From Roseomonas mucosa (lineage in GTDB: Bacteria > Pseudomonadota > Alphaproteobacteria > Acetobacterales > Acetobacteraceae): DNA of 64,000 nt. The position numbers and the translations under genes were made by a program. A model generated the notes under the pieces. The model was given only the letters and a program-made list of their open reading frames with translations. It searched no databases and was not told where the DNA came from. Positions 36,098 to 45,313 of this stretch are shown piece by piece; position 1 is the stretch's first letter, and every line of letters starts with the position of its first letter. The DNA is taken from NCBI GenBank assembly GCA_945878375.1, contig CAMDWG010000001.1:1-64000 (forward strand). Reading direction: 5' to 3'.

Positions 36098-37696
36098 TTA
36101 CGACTTGGACACGCCCCAGGCGAAGGGGATCGGCCCCTTCACGATGCCGGAGACGTTCCGGCGCCAAGCCTGGTAGCCCAGGAAGAAGCCGGTCGGGCAG
36201 TAGACGACATTCTCCACCGCGGCGCGGTTCAGGCGGCCGATAGCCGCGCGCTCCTCCGCCAGGTTGCTCGCCGCCAGCCAGTTCGGCACTTCCGCTTCCA
36301 CCGCCGGGACGTTGGGCCAGCCGAACCACGCGCCGTCGCCATTGGCGCGGACCGCGTTGTACAGCACCGGGTTGATGGCGTCGGCGCCGGCATGCCAGGT
36401 GTGGAACATGCCCCAGCCGCCCTGGTTGGGCGGGTTCTTCATGGCGCGGCGCTGGCCGACGGTGCCCCAATCGGTCGCCACGTAGTCCACGGTCATGCCG
36501 AGGCGGCGCAGCAGGTCGGCGGTCACATCGCCCTGCGCCTTGGTGATCGGCTGGTCCTGCGCGACGAGGCAGATCACCGGCTCACCGGCATAGCCCGATT
36601 CACGCAGCATCTGGCGGCCGCGCTCGAGGTTTGCGGCCTTCATCATCTCGCCGCCTTCCTCGGTGTAGAGCGGCGTGCCGGGCGTGAAGAAGCCGCCCAT
36701 CGTCTTCCACAGGTTCGGATCGTTGCCGACCAGCGCGGTCATGTAGTCCTGCTGGCTCAGCGCGGTCATCACCGCCTGGCGCACCTTCGGGTTGTTGAAG
36801 GGCGCATGCAGGTGGTTCATGCGGAAGCTGCCGATGTTGCCGAGCGGATCGGCGATGTCCACCGAGATGTTGCGGTTGCGGCGCAGCACGGGGACGAGGT
36901 CGGTGATCGGGTTCTCCCACCAATCGACCTCACCGTTCTGCAGCGCGGCGGATGCGGTGGCGGGGTCGGGCATGATCACCCATTCCACGCGGTCCACCAT
37001 CATCCGCTTGCCGCCGGCCAGCCAGGACGCCGGCTCGTTGCGCGGCACATAGCCGTCGAAGCGCTGGAACACCGCGCGCGCGCCCGGCACCCATTCGTTG
37101 CGCACGAAGCGCATCGGGCCGGAGCCGACATATTCATTGACCTGGGTGAAGCTGTCGAAGCGCGATGCAATGCGCTCCGGCATGATGAAGCACATCGGCG
37201 TCGCGTTCTTGCCGAGCGCCATCTTCATCTTCGGGAAGGGCGCCTTCAGGCGCCAGCGGAAGGTCCGGTCATCAACCGCGACCAGCTCCTCGCCCAGCGC
37301 ACGCAGCAGCTGCCCCATCGGGTCGCGCGGCATCCAGCGGTTGATGGACGCGACGACGTCGCGCGCGCGCACCGGCTCATTGTCGTGGAAGCGCAGCCCC
37401 TCGCGCAGCTTGAAGGTCCAGGTCTTGCCGTCCTGGCTGACCTCCTCGCCCTCCACCATCTGGCGCTGCGCCTCGAGCTTGTCGTCGAAGCCATAGAGCG
37501 TGTCCCACACCAGCACCGCCGCGTTGCGGACGACATACTGCGTGCCCCAGATCGGGTCGAAATTCGCGAGGTTCGCCTGCGGCACGAAGCGCAGCGTGCG
37601 GTTGGCGGCCTGGCTGAGGGCCGGCGCGGCCATCCCGCCGCTGCCCGCCACGACGCCGGCGGCAACGCCCGCCTTGATGAAGGACCTACGATCCAT
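36098..37696 (-). CDS. ABC peptide-type substrate-binding protein, paralogue 1
   Basis: A 532-residue SBP family 5 protein. The signal has a strong twin-arginine motif (D-R-R-S-F-I-K near residues 2-8). Mature features are V-W-D-T-L-Y-G-F near 65, G-L-R-F-H-D-N-E-P-V near 100, F-N-N-P-K-V-R-Q-A near 311 and the D-W-G-T-V-G-Q-R-R segment near 417. It lies directly before dppB and is the likely dedicated binding protein for this permease. Ligand could be a peptide, opine or glycoside; the family does not fix it. ATG 37696 was preferred to one 42 bases upstream because it sets the Tat motif at the N terminus. Confidence 0.92.
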   Translation of the reverse strand: MDRRSFIKAGVAAGVVAGSGGMAAPALSQAANRTLRFVPQANLANFDPIWGTQYVVRNAAVLVWDTLYGFDDKLEAQRQMVEGEEVSQDGKTWTFKLREGLRFHDNEPVRARDVVASINRWMPRDPMGQLLRALGEELVAVDDRTFRWRLKAPFPKMKMALGKNATPMCFIMPERIASRFDSFTQVNEYVGSGPMRFVRNEWVPGARAVFQRFDGYVPRNEPASWLAGGKRMMVDRVEWVIMPDPATASAALQNGEVDWWENPITDLVPVLRRNRNISVDIADPLGNIGSFRMNHLHAPFNNPKVRQAVMTALSQQDYMTALVGNDPNLWKTMGGFFTPGTPLYTEEGGEMMKAANLERGRQMLRESGYAGEPVICLVAQDQPITKAQGDVTADLLRRLGMTVDYVATDWGTVGQRRAMKNPPNQGGWGMFHTWHAGADAINPVLYNAVRANGDGAWFGWPNVPAVEAEVPNWLAASNLAEERAAIGRLNRAAVENVVYCPTGFFLGYQAWRRNVSGIVKGPIPFAWGVSKS

Positions 37697-37817
37697 AGAC
37701 CTTGAACTCCCTGTCGGTTGGGGGCTTGTGGTGCCCATTCAACTTGCAGAATGCCTTAACGATGGGCGCAACGCCAGCCCCGGCCAGAACGCGCCAGAGG
37801 GGCAGACGCCCATAAGG

Positions 37818-37852
37818 GCGCAGGCTGAGCACGCAGCGTGCCAAGCCTGCGC
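37818..37852 (-). promoter_or_regulatory. long interrupted hairpin between tandem binding-protein genes
   Basis: A 9-bp outer stem (GCGCAGGCT/AGCCTGCGC) and a 5-bp inner stem (GCACG/CGTGC) are stacked with a 2-nt symmetric bulge, in the 169-base gap between paralogues 2 and 1. Possible terminator or RNA-processing site. Confidence 0.5.
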
Positions 37853-37865
37853 GGTGGTTCCGTGC

Positions 37866-39458
37866 TCAGGTGCGGCGCAGGCCCCAGAACAGCGCGAGGC
37901 CCTTCACGCGATCCGCCAGGTTGCGCCGATGCGCCGTGACCGAGAGGTAGGAGCCGACCGGCACATAGGGCAGCTCGTCCATCGTCACTTCCTGAAGCTC
38001 GCGCGCGATGCGCTGCTGCGCCGCGAGATCGGGGGCCACGAACCACGCATCGCGCAGCGCTTCCAGGCGGGGGATCGTCGGCCACCCCGGCCAGGCCGCG
38101 GTGCCGTTGCCGCGCAGCGGGAAATGCGCCGCCGGATCGACGAAATCGAAGGAGGAGAAGCTGGTGAACAGCATCGACCACCCGCCGCGCTCCACCGGCT
38201 CGCGCGATGTGCGGCGCTGCACCACCGTGCCCCAATCCGCCAGCGCGATATCGGCGTTGAAGCCCAAGCGCCGGACCAGATCCGCGCCCATCTGCGTCAT
38301 CGCCGACGGCGCCAGGATGTCGGTCGGGCCGATCAGGCGCATGGGCTGGTTGGTGTAGCCCGCTTCGCGCATCAGCGCGCGGGCGCGGTCCACGCTGCGC
38401 GGGCCCATCAGCGGCGCGAGCCCCGCGTCATTCGCCAGCGGCGTGCCCGGCGTGAAGACGCCGACATTGGTCATGTACAGCGACGGGTCGGGCCCGACCA
38501 CCGCGCTCATGAAATCGGTCTGGCTGACGGCCGGCAGCATCGCCTGGCGCATCCGCTTGTCGTTGAAGGGCGCGTGCAGGTGGTTGAACCGCATGATGCC
38601 GGTCAGCGGCAGCGGATCGATCGCTTCCAGCATCACGTTGCGGTTGCGCCCCAGCAGCATCTGGATTTCCGGCGGCGGCTGTTCGTACCAGTCGATCTCG
38701 CCGGTCTGCAGCGCCGCGGCGGCGGTGCTGGCATCGACGATGATGTGCCATTCCACCCGGTCGAAATGCACCGTCTTCGGCCCCGCCGTCAGGCTGCGCT
38801 GGCCGACCGGCGTCGGGCTGTAATCCGGGTTGCGTTCATAGACGACCATGCTGCCGGAATTGAATTCGCCCGGCACGAAGCGGAACGGCCCGCTGCCCAC
38901 CGTCTCCCGCACCTGCTGGAAGGGGTCGGTGCGCGCCAGCCGCTCCGGCATGATGAAGGGCGGGCTGTTCGAGACCTGCGCCAGCGCGGTCAGCAGCAGC
39001 GGGAAGGGCTGCTTGAAGCGGAAGACGATGCGGCGGTCGCCATCGGCTTCCAGCGCATCGATGAAGGTCTCGAGCTTCTGCCCCATCGGGCTGCGCTTCA
39101 TCCAGCGCGAGAGGGAGGCGACGCAATCCGCCGCGCGCACCGGTTCGCGGTCGTGGAAGCGCAGGCCGGACCGCAGCGTGATGGTCACGCGCCGCCCGCC
39201 TTCCTCCACCACATGGCCTTCCGCCATCTGCGGCTGGGGGCGGAAATTCGCGTCCATGCCGTAGAGCATGTCATAGACCATGTAGCCGTGGTTGCGCGTG
39301 ATGTTGGCCGTCGTCCAGATGGGGTCGAGGCTCGTCAGATTGGCCTGCGGCACCATCTTCAACACGCGATTCTGCGCCGGCTGCGCGATGGACACGCGCG
39401 GCAGCGCACTCGCCGCGCCCACGGCGCCGCCCGCCTTCAGCAGGTTCCTGCGAAACAT
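37866..39458 (-). CDS. ABC peptide-type substrate-binding protein, paralogue 2
   Basis: A 530-residue SBP family 5 protein with Tat-type signal (F-R-R-N-L-L-K). It shares with its neighbours the D-M-L-Y-G-M, G-L-R-F-H-D, F-N-H-L-H-A-P-F-N and D-W-G-T-V-V-Q-R-R blocks and the closing 'W-x-x-R-R' tail. The linear similarity over the whole length indicates tandem duplication followed by divergence at ligand-contact regions. No separate permease accompanies it; it may dock onto the single DppBC-like channel downstream. Confidence 0.92.
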   Translation of the reverse strand: MFRRNLLKAGGAVGAASALPRVSIAQPAQNRVLKMVPQANLTSLDPIWTTANITRNHGYMVYDMLYGMDANFRPQPQMAEGHVVEEGGRRVTITLRSGLRFHDREPVRAADCVASLSRWMKRSPMGQKLETFIDALEADGDRRIVFRFKQPFPLLLTALAQVSNSPPFIMPERLARTDPFQQVRETVGSGPFRFVPGEFNSGSMVVYERNPDYSPTPVGQRSLTAGPKTVHFDRVEWHIIVDASTAAAALQTGEIDWYEQPPPEIQMLLGRNRNVMLEAIDPLPLTGIMRFNHLHAPFNDKRMRQAMLPAVSQTDFMSAVVGPDPSLYMTNVGVFTPGTPLANDAGLAPLMGPRSVDRARALMREAGYTNQPMRLIGPTDILAPSAMTQMGADLVRRLGFNADIALADWGTVVQRRTSREPVERGGWSMLFTSFSSFDFVDPAAHFPLRGNGTAAWPGWPTIPRLEALRDAWFVAPDLAAQQRIARELQEVTMDELPYVPVGSYLSVTAHRRNLADRVKGLALFWGLRRT

Positions 39459-39531
39459 TTTGATCTCCCATCCCTGTCCCTGGGATGGATCAGAACAGGC
39501 TCAGCGCCATTGGGCAAGCGCGGCGGCGCCC

Positions 39532-41136
39532 TCAGCCGCTGCGCTGGACGTTCCAGAACATCGGCAGCCCCTTCAGCACCCCGCTCAACCCGCGCCGATA
39601 GACGGTGGCGGAAAAGTACTGGCCGAGCGGCAGATAGGGCACGTCCTGGAACGCCACCTCCTGGATCTGCCGCGCCAATTGCTGCTGCGCCGCCAGGTCG
39701 GGCGCGTCGAACCAGGCCTGGCGCAGCGCCTCGCTCCGCGGGCTGGTGGGCCAGCCGAACCAGGCCTGCCCGCCATGGCCGCGCAGGCTCTGGTGAACAC
39801 CCGGATTGAACATGTCGAGCCCGGCCCAGAAGGTGCAGAACATGTTCCACCCGCCGCGCTCCGGCGCCTCCCGGTTCGCGCGGCGCTGCACCACCGTGCC
39901 CCAATCGGTCGCGACATACTCCACACTCATGCCCGCGCGGCGCAGCATGTCCTGCGTCACCTGCGCCAGCCCGTTGAGCGTCGGCAGGTCGGTGGCGCCC
40001 AGCAGCACCACGCGTTCGCCGTTGTAGCCGGCCGCCGCCAGGTCGCGCTTCACCTTGTCCATGTCGCGCGGCGCGCTCAGCGCCTCCATCCCCACATCTG
40101 AGGCCAGCGGCGTGCCCGGCGGGAAGAAGCCCACCCCCTCTCGCCACAGGCTGCGATCCGTTCCCGCCACCGTGGTCATGAAATCCGCCTGGGAGACGGC
40201 GCCGAGCAGCGCGCGGCGCACCGCCGGCTTGTCGAAGGGCGGATGCAGGTGGTTGAACCGCGCCATGCCGAGCAGCCCGGTGGGGTTCAGCACTTCCTGC
40301 ACGACATTCCGGTTGCGGCGCATCTGCGGCTGCAGATCGCCCGGCACCTGTTCCCACCAATCCATCTCACCGCCCATGACGGCGGCAGCGGCGGTGGAGG
40401 GGTCGGGGATGGTGTGCCATTCGACGCGGTCCAGGTGCACGCGCTTCGGCCCGGCGGTCCAACTCGGGCTGCCATCCGCGCGCGGCACATAGCCCTCGAA
40501 GCGCGCATAGGCCACGCGGGCGCCCGCCACGCGTTCCGAGGCCAGGAAGCGGAAGGGCCCCGACCCGATCAGATCCCCCCGCAGCGCCTGGCGCGGGTCC
40601 TGGCTCGCCAGGCTTTCGGGCATGATGAAGCAGACCGGCGTCGCGGGCTTGCCCAGCGCCTCGAACAGCATGGGGAAGGCGCGCTTCAGGCGGAACAGGA
40701 TGGTACGGTCATCGGGGGCGGACAATTCGTCCGTGATCGCCAGCAGCACCTCTCCCAGCGGGTCGCGGGCGGCCCAGCGGCGGATGGAGGCGACGCAATC
40801 CCGCGCCCGCACCGCTTCGCCATTGTGGAAGCGCAGGCCATCCCGCAGCTTCATGGTGACGCGGCGGCCCTCATCCTCCACCGCATGGCCTTCCACCATC
40901 TGCGGCTGCGCCTTGTAGTCGGCATCAAGCCCGTAGAGCGTGTCCCACACCATGTAGGCGTGGTTGCGCGTGACATAGGCCGTGGTGACGATGGGATCGA
41001 GGACGGCGAGATCGGTCTCGGGGATGTACTTCAGCAGCCGCGTGGCGCCCTGGGTGCCCTGCCCCAGCGCCGGCGCGCCGAGGGCGGAGGCACCAAGCGC
41101 GGCCCCCGCGCCGGCAAGGATCTGGCGTCGCTGCAT
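39532..41136 (-). CDS. ABC peptide-type substrate-binding protein, paralogue 3
   Basis: A 534-residue SBP family 5 protein with signal Q-R-R-Q-I-L and cleavage after A-L-G-Q. It has the shared blocks V-W-D-T-L-Y-G-L, G-L-R-F-H-N, F-N-H-L-H-P-P-F and D-W-G-T-V-V-Q-R-R. It is the first gene of the SBP3-SBP2-SBP1-dppBCDF series and lies 73 bases before paralogue 2. ATG 41136 was chosen from the Tat motif; the longer open frame upstream runs through the SMR gene on the same strand and is not real. Confidence 0.92.
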   Translation of the reverse strand: MQRRQILAGAGAALGASALGAPALGQGTQGATRLLKYIPETDLAVLDPIVTTAYVTRNHAYMVWDTLYGLDADYKAQPQMVEGHAVEDEGRRVTMKLRDGLRFHNGEAVRARDCVASIRRWAARDPLGEVLLAITDELSAPDDRTILFRLKRAFPMLFEALGKPATPVCFIMPESLASQDPRQALRGDLIGSGPFRFLASERVAGARVAYARFEGYVPRADGSPSWTAGPKRVHLDRVEWHTIPDPSTAAAAVMGGEMDWWEQVPGDLQPQMRRNRNVVQEVLNPTGLLGMARFNHLHPPFDKPAVRRALLGAVSQADFMTTVAGTDRSLWREGVGFFPPGTPLASDVGMEALSAPRDMDKVKRDLAAAGYNGERVVLLGATDLPTLNGLAQVTQDMLRRAGMSVEYVATDWGTVVQRRANREAPERGGWNMFCTFWAGLDMFNPGVHQSLRGHGGQAWFGWPTSPRSEALRQAWFDAPDLAAQQQLARQIQEVAFQDVPYLPLGQYFSATVYRRGLSGVLKGLPMFWNVQRSG

Positions 41137-41237
41137 ATCGGGGCCCCTATCCGCATCACCCCGGCGCGCACCGCACCGGCCGGGCGCATTGACCGCAAGC
41201 GACGGGGGGATGCAAGGGCCGGCTCCGTTGCGCCCGG

Positions 41238-41552
41238 TCACGCCGAGACCTTCAGCAGGATGATCCCGCCTGCGATCATCGCGATGCCGCCGAGCTTCAT
41301 GGCCGTCGCGGCCTCTCCCAGCACCAGGATGCCGATGGCGGCGGTGCCGACCGCGCCGATGCCGGTCCAGATCGCATAAGCCGTGCTGACCGGCAGCGTC
41401 TTCAAGGCGAGGCCGAGCAGCCCGAGGCTCGCGGCCATCGCGGCCACGGTGAAGACGCTGGGCCAGAAGCGGGTGAAGCCGGCGCTGAGCTTGAGCCCGA
41501 TCGCCCAGCCGATCTCCAGCAGCCCCGCAAGGCCCAGCCACACCCATGCCAT
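41238..41552 (-). CDS. SMR-family guanidinium exporter (Gdx/SugE-like)
   Basis: A 104-residue four-span protein. Glutamate 13 in the first span (G-L-L-E-I-G-W-A-I-G-L-K) is the universal proton/cation-binding residue of the SMR family. The W-A-I-G-L-K and T-A-Y-A-I-W-T-G-I-G blocks match the SugE/Gdx subgroup, now known to export guanidinium, rather than EmrE-type multidrug pumps. A GGGGGAG ribosome-binding site precedes the ATG. I looked for a guanidine riboswitch upstream and did not find a convincing one. Confidence 0.9.
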   Translation of the reverse strand: MAWVWLGLAGLLEIGWAIGLKLSAGFTRFWPSVFTVAAMAASLGLLGLALKTLPVSTAYAIWTGIGAVGTAAIGILVLGEAATAMKLGGIAMIAGGIILLKVSA

Positions 41553-41627
41553 CGGAACGCTCCCCCGGTCGTCGCCGGGAAGCCGATACCATGCCGCACC
41601 GATCCGGGGCGACAGTCCGACCCTGAA

Positions 41628-41657
41628 CCCTCTCCCCCCGCTTGAGGGGGGAGAGGG
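41628..41657. repeat. perfect 12-bp GC hairpin in a divergent gap
   Basis: CCCTCTCCCCCC and GGGGGGAGAGGG pair perfectly around a 6-nt loop between the divergent SMR and transposase-domain genes. The position upstream of both genes argues against a normal terminator. The CCTCTCCC theme recurs in the inverted repeat at 10325-10519. Confidence 0.6.
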
Positions 41658-41715
41658 AAGCTTCGACCCCTAGCCGCACGCCAGATTAGGCTTTTTTTCC
41701 TTGCGTCCTCGCACC

Positions 41716-42315
41716 ATGCCGCGCCATCCTGGCCGGATGCCCCTGCCCCCGCGCCTCCCCCTCCGCCACGCCGCCCCCCACGCCTGGGCCCCGATGACAG
41801 ATGCGGAATGGGCCGGGCTGGAACCCGCCCTGACGTTCGGGCGGCGCACGGGCCGCAAGCCCGCCAATCTCCGCGCCACCTGGGACGCGATCTTCTGGAT
41901 CGCCTGCACCCGCCTGCCCTGGCATGCGCTGCCGCCCCATCTCGGCAAGCCGGACAGCGCCCAGCGCGCCCTTCGCCGCGCGGCGCAGGGCGGCGTGGTC
42001 GGGCGGCTGCTGCTGGCGGTGTCGGACCATCCGCGGGGCGGGATGCTCGCTTCGCTGCGCTGGCGCATCTGCCGCGCGGCGCGGCGCGTGGCGCGCATCT
42101 CCCCGCTCGGCCAGACGCTGATGGCCGACAGGCTCGGGCTGGCCGATGCGCTGCCCTGCGCGCCGCACCAGCTGCCCATGCCGCATTTGTCCGAATCCAT
42201 CAGCGCCTGCGTCCCGCTTTTGCGATTTTCGGACCGGCTGCCCAGGCTGTTCCGGCTGCTGCGGACCTTCCACCGGATGATGACGGGCGATATGCGCGCC
42301 TGGCGGTGCCGATGA
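41716..42315 (+). CDS. stand-alone transposase N-terminal domain (DUF4096-like)
   Basis: About 199 residues. The segment [13 protein letters not shown] followed by G-R-R-T-G-R-K-P[14 protein letters not shown] and W-H-A-L-P matches the DNA-binding DUF4096 domain at the start of IS5/IS1182-type transposases. No DDE catalytic domain follows. Instead a basic, arginine-rich stretch of about 100 residues completes the protein. No terminal inverted repeats are visible, so this looks like a domesticated DNA-binding protein or a decayed transposase. The start is uncertain (TTG 41701, ATG 41716 or ATG 41794). Confidence 0.65.
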   Translation: MPRHPGRMPLPPRLPLRHAAPHAWAPMTDAEWAGLEPALTFGRRTGRKPANLRATWDAIFWIACTRLPWHALPPHLGKPDSAQRALRRAAQGGVVGRLLLAVSDHPRGGMLASLRWRICRAARRVARISPLGQTLMADRLGLADALPCAPHQLPMPHLSESISACVPLLRFSDRLPRLFRLLRTFHRMMTGDMRAWRCR

Positions 42316-42380
42316 TGCAGCCCGCGCCACCAAGCCGACCCGATCTAGCCGAGTGGCCATCCCGGCCGCATATCCATCCC

Positions 42381-44585
42381 ATGCTGGATCTGCGCGCCCA
42401 TTTCGCCCGCTTCCTCGCCGCCGATCCCGCGCGGCTGCATGTCGCCGCGCATAGCCACCACCCCTGGCCCGACGTGACGCGCGCTGCCCAGATCGAGGCC
42501 TGGGACACCGCCGCGCGGCTGCAGGACGGGAAATGGGCCGAGGTGCTGGGGCCGGTGCTGGCCGATTGCCGCGCCAAGGTCGCCCGCCAATTGGCGCTGC
42601 CCGATCCCACGACGCTGGTCTTCGCGCCCAACACGCATGAATTCTTGGTGCGGATCCTCTCGGCCCTCCCCACCGGCCGGCCGCCGCGCATCCTGACCAC
42701 GGATGCCGAATTCCATGCCCTGACCCGCCAACTCGCCCGGCTGGAGGAAAACGGGCTGGTGGCGGTCACGCGCATCCCCGCAGCACCCCATGCCACCTGC
42801 CTCGACCGGCTGGTCGCCGCCGCGCGGGACGGCTTCGACCTGATCTGGGTCTCCGAGGTCTTCTTCGCCTCCGGCTTCGCGCTGGAGGGGCTGGAGGCGC
42901 TGGCCGATGCAGCCGGGGAGGCCGCGTTGGTCATCGACGGCTATCACGGCTTCATGGCGCGGCCGGTCGATCTCTCCCGCCTCGCGGGGCGGGCCTTCTA
43001 CCTCTCGGGCGGCTACAAATACGCGATGGGCGGGGAGGGCTGCTGCTTCCTGCATTGCCCGCCCTTCTGGCTGTCGCGCCCGCGCGCGACCGGCTGGTAT
43101 GCCGCCTTCGGCGCGCTGGCGGGACCGCAGGGCGAAGTCGCCTACGCCACGGATGGCTGGCGCTTCATGGGCGCGACCTTCGATCCGTCCGGCATGTATC
43201 GCCTCGCGGCCTCGCTCGGCTGGTTCGAGGACCAGGGCCTGACCACCGCCATGGTGCGCGACCATGCCCATGCGCTGCAGGCGCGCTTCGTCGCGGGCCT
43301 CGGCGGGACGGGCCTCGACGAAGCGGCGCTGGTCGTGCCGCTGGCAGAGCCTCGGCGCGGGAATTTCCTGACCTTCGACCTGCCGGATGCCGAGGCCTGG
43401 CAGGCGCGGCTCGACGCCGCCCGCATCGTCACGGATCGCCGCGCCACGCGGCTGCGCTTCGGCTTCGGCATTTACCAGACGACGGCGGAGGTGGATGCGC
43501 TGCTGGCCCGCCTGCGCAGCCTCGCGCCCGGTGCGGATCGGCCGCGCCCTGCCCCCGGCTTGCCGCGCGCCGCCGGGCGCGGGACAGAAGGCGGCATGGA
43601 CGCCATCGCGCCGCTTGCGCTGACCATGGGAGAGCCGGCCGGCATCGGGCCGGAGATCACGCTCGCCGCCTGGCGGGCGCTGCGCGCCACCGGGCCGGCC
43701 TTCTTCCTGATCGGCGATCCCGCTTTGCTGCCCGGCGCGCCCATCGCGCGCATCGCAGCACCGGAGGAAGCGGCCGCCGCCTTCCCGGATGCGCTGCCGG
43801 TGCTGCCGCTGGCGCTGGCCGCCCCCGCGCGGCCGGGGCGACTCGATGCCGCCAATGCGCCCGCCGTCATCGCCGCCATCGAACAGGCGGTGGCCTTCGC
43901 CAAGGCCGGGCGCGCGGGCGGGGTGGTGACCAACCCGATCCAGAAATCGGTGCTGACCGCCGCGGGCTTCCCGCATCCGGGCCATACGGAATTCCTCGGC
44001 GAATTGGCCGGGCTCGGCGCGCCGCCGGTGATGATGCTGGCCTGCCCAGGCCTGCGCGTGGTGCCGGTGACGATCCACATGTCCCTGAAGCGCGCGGCGG
44101 CGGAGCTGACGACGGAGGCCATCGTCACCCAGGGCCGCATCGTCGCCGCCGCGCTGGCGCGGGATTTCGGGATCGCTTCGCCGCGCCTCGCGGTCGCGGG
44201 GCTGAACCCGCATGCGGGGGAAGACGGGACGATGGGCCGCGAGGATATCGAGATCGTGGCCCCCGCCGTCGCGGCACTGCGCGCGGCGGGGATCGAGGCG
44301 CGCGGCCCGCTGCCGGCGGATACGCTGTTCACGCCGCGCGCACGCGCCGGCTATGACTGCGCGATCTGCATGTATCACGACCAGGCGCTGATCCCGGTGA
44401 AGACGGTGGATATGGATGGCGGGGTGAATGTGACGCTCGGCCTGTCCATCGTGCGGACCAGCCCGGACCACGGCACCGCGCTGGACATCGCGGGGAAGGG
44501 TATCGCCGATCCCGGCAGCCTGATCGCCGCGCTCCGCATGGCCGGCGAGATGACCGCGATGCGCACCAAGGGAAGACCCTCATGA
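42381..44585 (+). CDS. kynureninase-like PLP enzyme fused in frame to PdxA
   Basis: A continuous 734-residue frame. Residues 1 to about 383 form a class V aminotransferase-fold enzyme of the kynureninase type: [11 protein letters not shown] near 107-117, PLP-ring aspartate D186 in V-I-D-G-Y-H-G, and Schiff-base lysine K213 in [12 protein letters not shown] proline/arginine-rich linker (about 384-405) leads without a stop codon into a complete PdxA (406-734). Either a true bifunctional protein is made, or pdxA is also started internally at 43596. An ATG at 42312, overlapping the upstream stop as ATGA, would add 23 residues. The PLP-dependent half joined to a PLP-synthesis half is notable. Confidence 0.75.
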   Translation: MLDLRAHFARFLAADPARLHVAAHSHHPWPDVTRAAQIEAWDTAARLQDGKWAEVLGPVLADCRAKVARQLALPDPTTLVFAPNTHEFLVRILSALPTGRPPRILTTDAEFHALTRQLARLEENGLVAVTRIPAAPHATCLDRLVAAARDGFDLIWVSEVFFASGFALEGLEALADAAGEAALVIDGYHGFMARPVDLSRLAGRAFYLSGGYKYAMGGEGCCFLHCPPFWLSRPRATGWYAAFGALAGPQGEVAYATDGWRFMGATFDPSGMYRLAASLGWFEDQGLTTAMVRDHAHALQARFVAGLGGTGLDEAALVVPLAEPRRGNFLTFDLPDAEAWQARLDAARIVTDRRATRLRFGFGIYQTTAEVDALLARLRSLAPGADRPRPAPGLPRAAGRGTEGGMDAIAPLALTMGEPAGIGPEITLAAWRALRATGPAFFLIGDPALLPGAPIARIAAPEEAAAAFPDALPVLPLALAAPARPGRLDAANAPAVIAAIEQAVAFAKAGRAGGVVTNPIQKSVLTAAGFPHPGHTEFLGELAGLGAPPVMMLACPGLRVVPVTIHMSLKRAAAELTTEAIVTQGRIVAAALARDFGIASPRLAVAGLNPHAGEDGTMGREDIEIVAPAVAALRAAGIEARGPLPADTLFTPRARAGYDCAICMYHDQALIPVKTVDMDGGVNVTLGLSIVRTSPDHGTALDIAGKGIADPGSLIAALRMAGEMTAMRTKGRPS
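43596..44585 (+). CDS. pdxA: 4-hydroxythreonine-4-phosphate dehydrogenase, within the fused frame
   Basis: Residues of the PdxA part (329 when counted from the ATG at 43596, which has an AGAAGG site) include [12 protein letters not shown] at the start. T-N-P-I-Q-K follows near 108, and the three metal-binding histidines lie in H-P-G-H-T-E-F, N-P-H-A-G-E and M-Y-H-D-Q. It oxidises 4-phosphohydroxy-L-threonine, giving the substrate that PdxJ condenses with deoxyxylulose phosphate. The pdxJ start overlaps its stop (ATGA). Whether it exists as a free polypeptide or only as the C-terminal half of the fused frame cannot be decided from sequence. Confidence 0.88.
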   Translation: MDAIAPLALTMGEPAGIGPEITLAAWRALRATGPAFFLIGDPALLPGAPIARIAAPEEAAAAFPDALPVLPLALAAPARPGRLDAANAPAVIAAIEQAVAFAKAGRAGGVVTNPIQKSVLTAAGFPHPGHTEFLGELAGLGAPPVMMLACPGLRVVPVTIHMSLKRAAAELTTEAIVTQGRIVAAALARDFGIASPRLAVAGLNPHAGEDGTMGREDIEIVAPAVAALRAAGIEARGPLPADTLFTPRARAGYDCAICMYHDQALIPVKTVDMDGGVNVTLGLSIVRTSPDHGTALDIAGKGIADPGSLIAALRMAGEMTAMRTKGRPS

Positions 44586-45313
44586 ACCCCCTCAACCTCT
44601 CTATCAATATCGACCACGTTGCGACGATCCGGAACGCGCGGGGCGGCACGCATCCCGATCCGCTCGAAGCGGCGCTGGCGGTGCTGGAAGCCGGCGCCAA
44701 TGGCATCACGATGCATCTGCGGGAAGATCGCCGCCATGTCCGCGACCATGATGTGGAACGCGTCCGCGCCGCCATCGCCGCGCCGCTGAACTTCGAGATG
44801 GCCGCGACCGAGGAAATGGTCACCATCGCCGAACGCCTGCGCCCGGCCGATTGCTGCATCGTGCCGGAAAAGCGCGCGGAACTGACGACCGAAGGGGGCC
44901 TCGATGTGCTGCGCGCCGGCCCCTTCCTGGCGGAAGCCATGCGGCGGCTGAACGCGGCCGGCATCCGCACCGCGATCTTCGTCGAAGCCGACCGCGCGCA
45001 GATCGAAGCGGCGGCGGCGCTCGGCGCCTATGCCATCGAGTTGCACACCGGCACCTATGCCGATGCCGCGCCCGCGGATCGCCCGGCGCTGCTGGCGCGG
45101 CTGGCGGAAGGGGCGCGGATCGCGGCGGCGGCGGGGCTCGCCTGCCATGCCGGCCACGGGCTGAGCTATGAGACCATCGGCGGCATCGCGCGCATCCCGG
45201 AGATCTCCGAGGTGTCGATCGGCCATTTCCTGGTGGGCCAGGCGGTGTTCGAAGGCCTGCCCGGCGCGACGCGGCGGATGAAGGCGCTGATCAAGGAGGC
45301 ACGGCATGGCTGA
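44582..45313 (+). CDS. pdxJ: pyridoxine 5'-phosphate synthase
   Basis: A 243-residue TIM-barrel enzyme with the complete PdxJ pattern. It shows [15 protein letters not shown] at the start, [12 protein letters not shown] near 42-53, L-N-F-E-M-A near 69, P-E-K-R-E-x-T-T-E-G near 94 (here [12 protein letters not shown]) and C-H-A-G-H-G-L near 188. It makes pyridoxine 5'-phosphate, the last committed step of de novo vitamin B6 synthesis. It is translationally coupled to pdxA and overlaps the next gene by eight bases. Confidence 0.96.
   Translation: MNPLNLSINIDHVATIRNARGGTHPDPLEAALAVLEAGANGITMHLREDRRHVRDHDVERVRAAIAAPLNFEMAATEEMVTIAERLRPADCCIVPEKRAELTTEGGLDVLRAGPFLAEAMRRLNAAGIRTAIFVEADRAQIEAAAALGAYAIELHTGTYADAAPADRPALLARLAEGARIAAAAGLACHAGHGLSYETIGGIARIPEISEVSIGHFLVGQAVFEGLPGATRRMKALIKEARHG

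Noticed and set aside
41553-41630. Possible guanidine-II (mini-ykkC) riboswitch before the Gdx-like gene
   Set aside because: One stem with ACGA in its loop (CCCGG-CGACGA-CCGGG) exists on the minus strand, but the loop is too long and the required second ACGR hairpin is missing.
41716-42315. A complete insertion sequence
   Set aside because: Only a DNA-binding domain is encoded; no DDE catalytic region, terminal inverted repeats or target duplication were seen.
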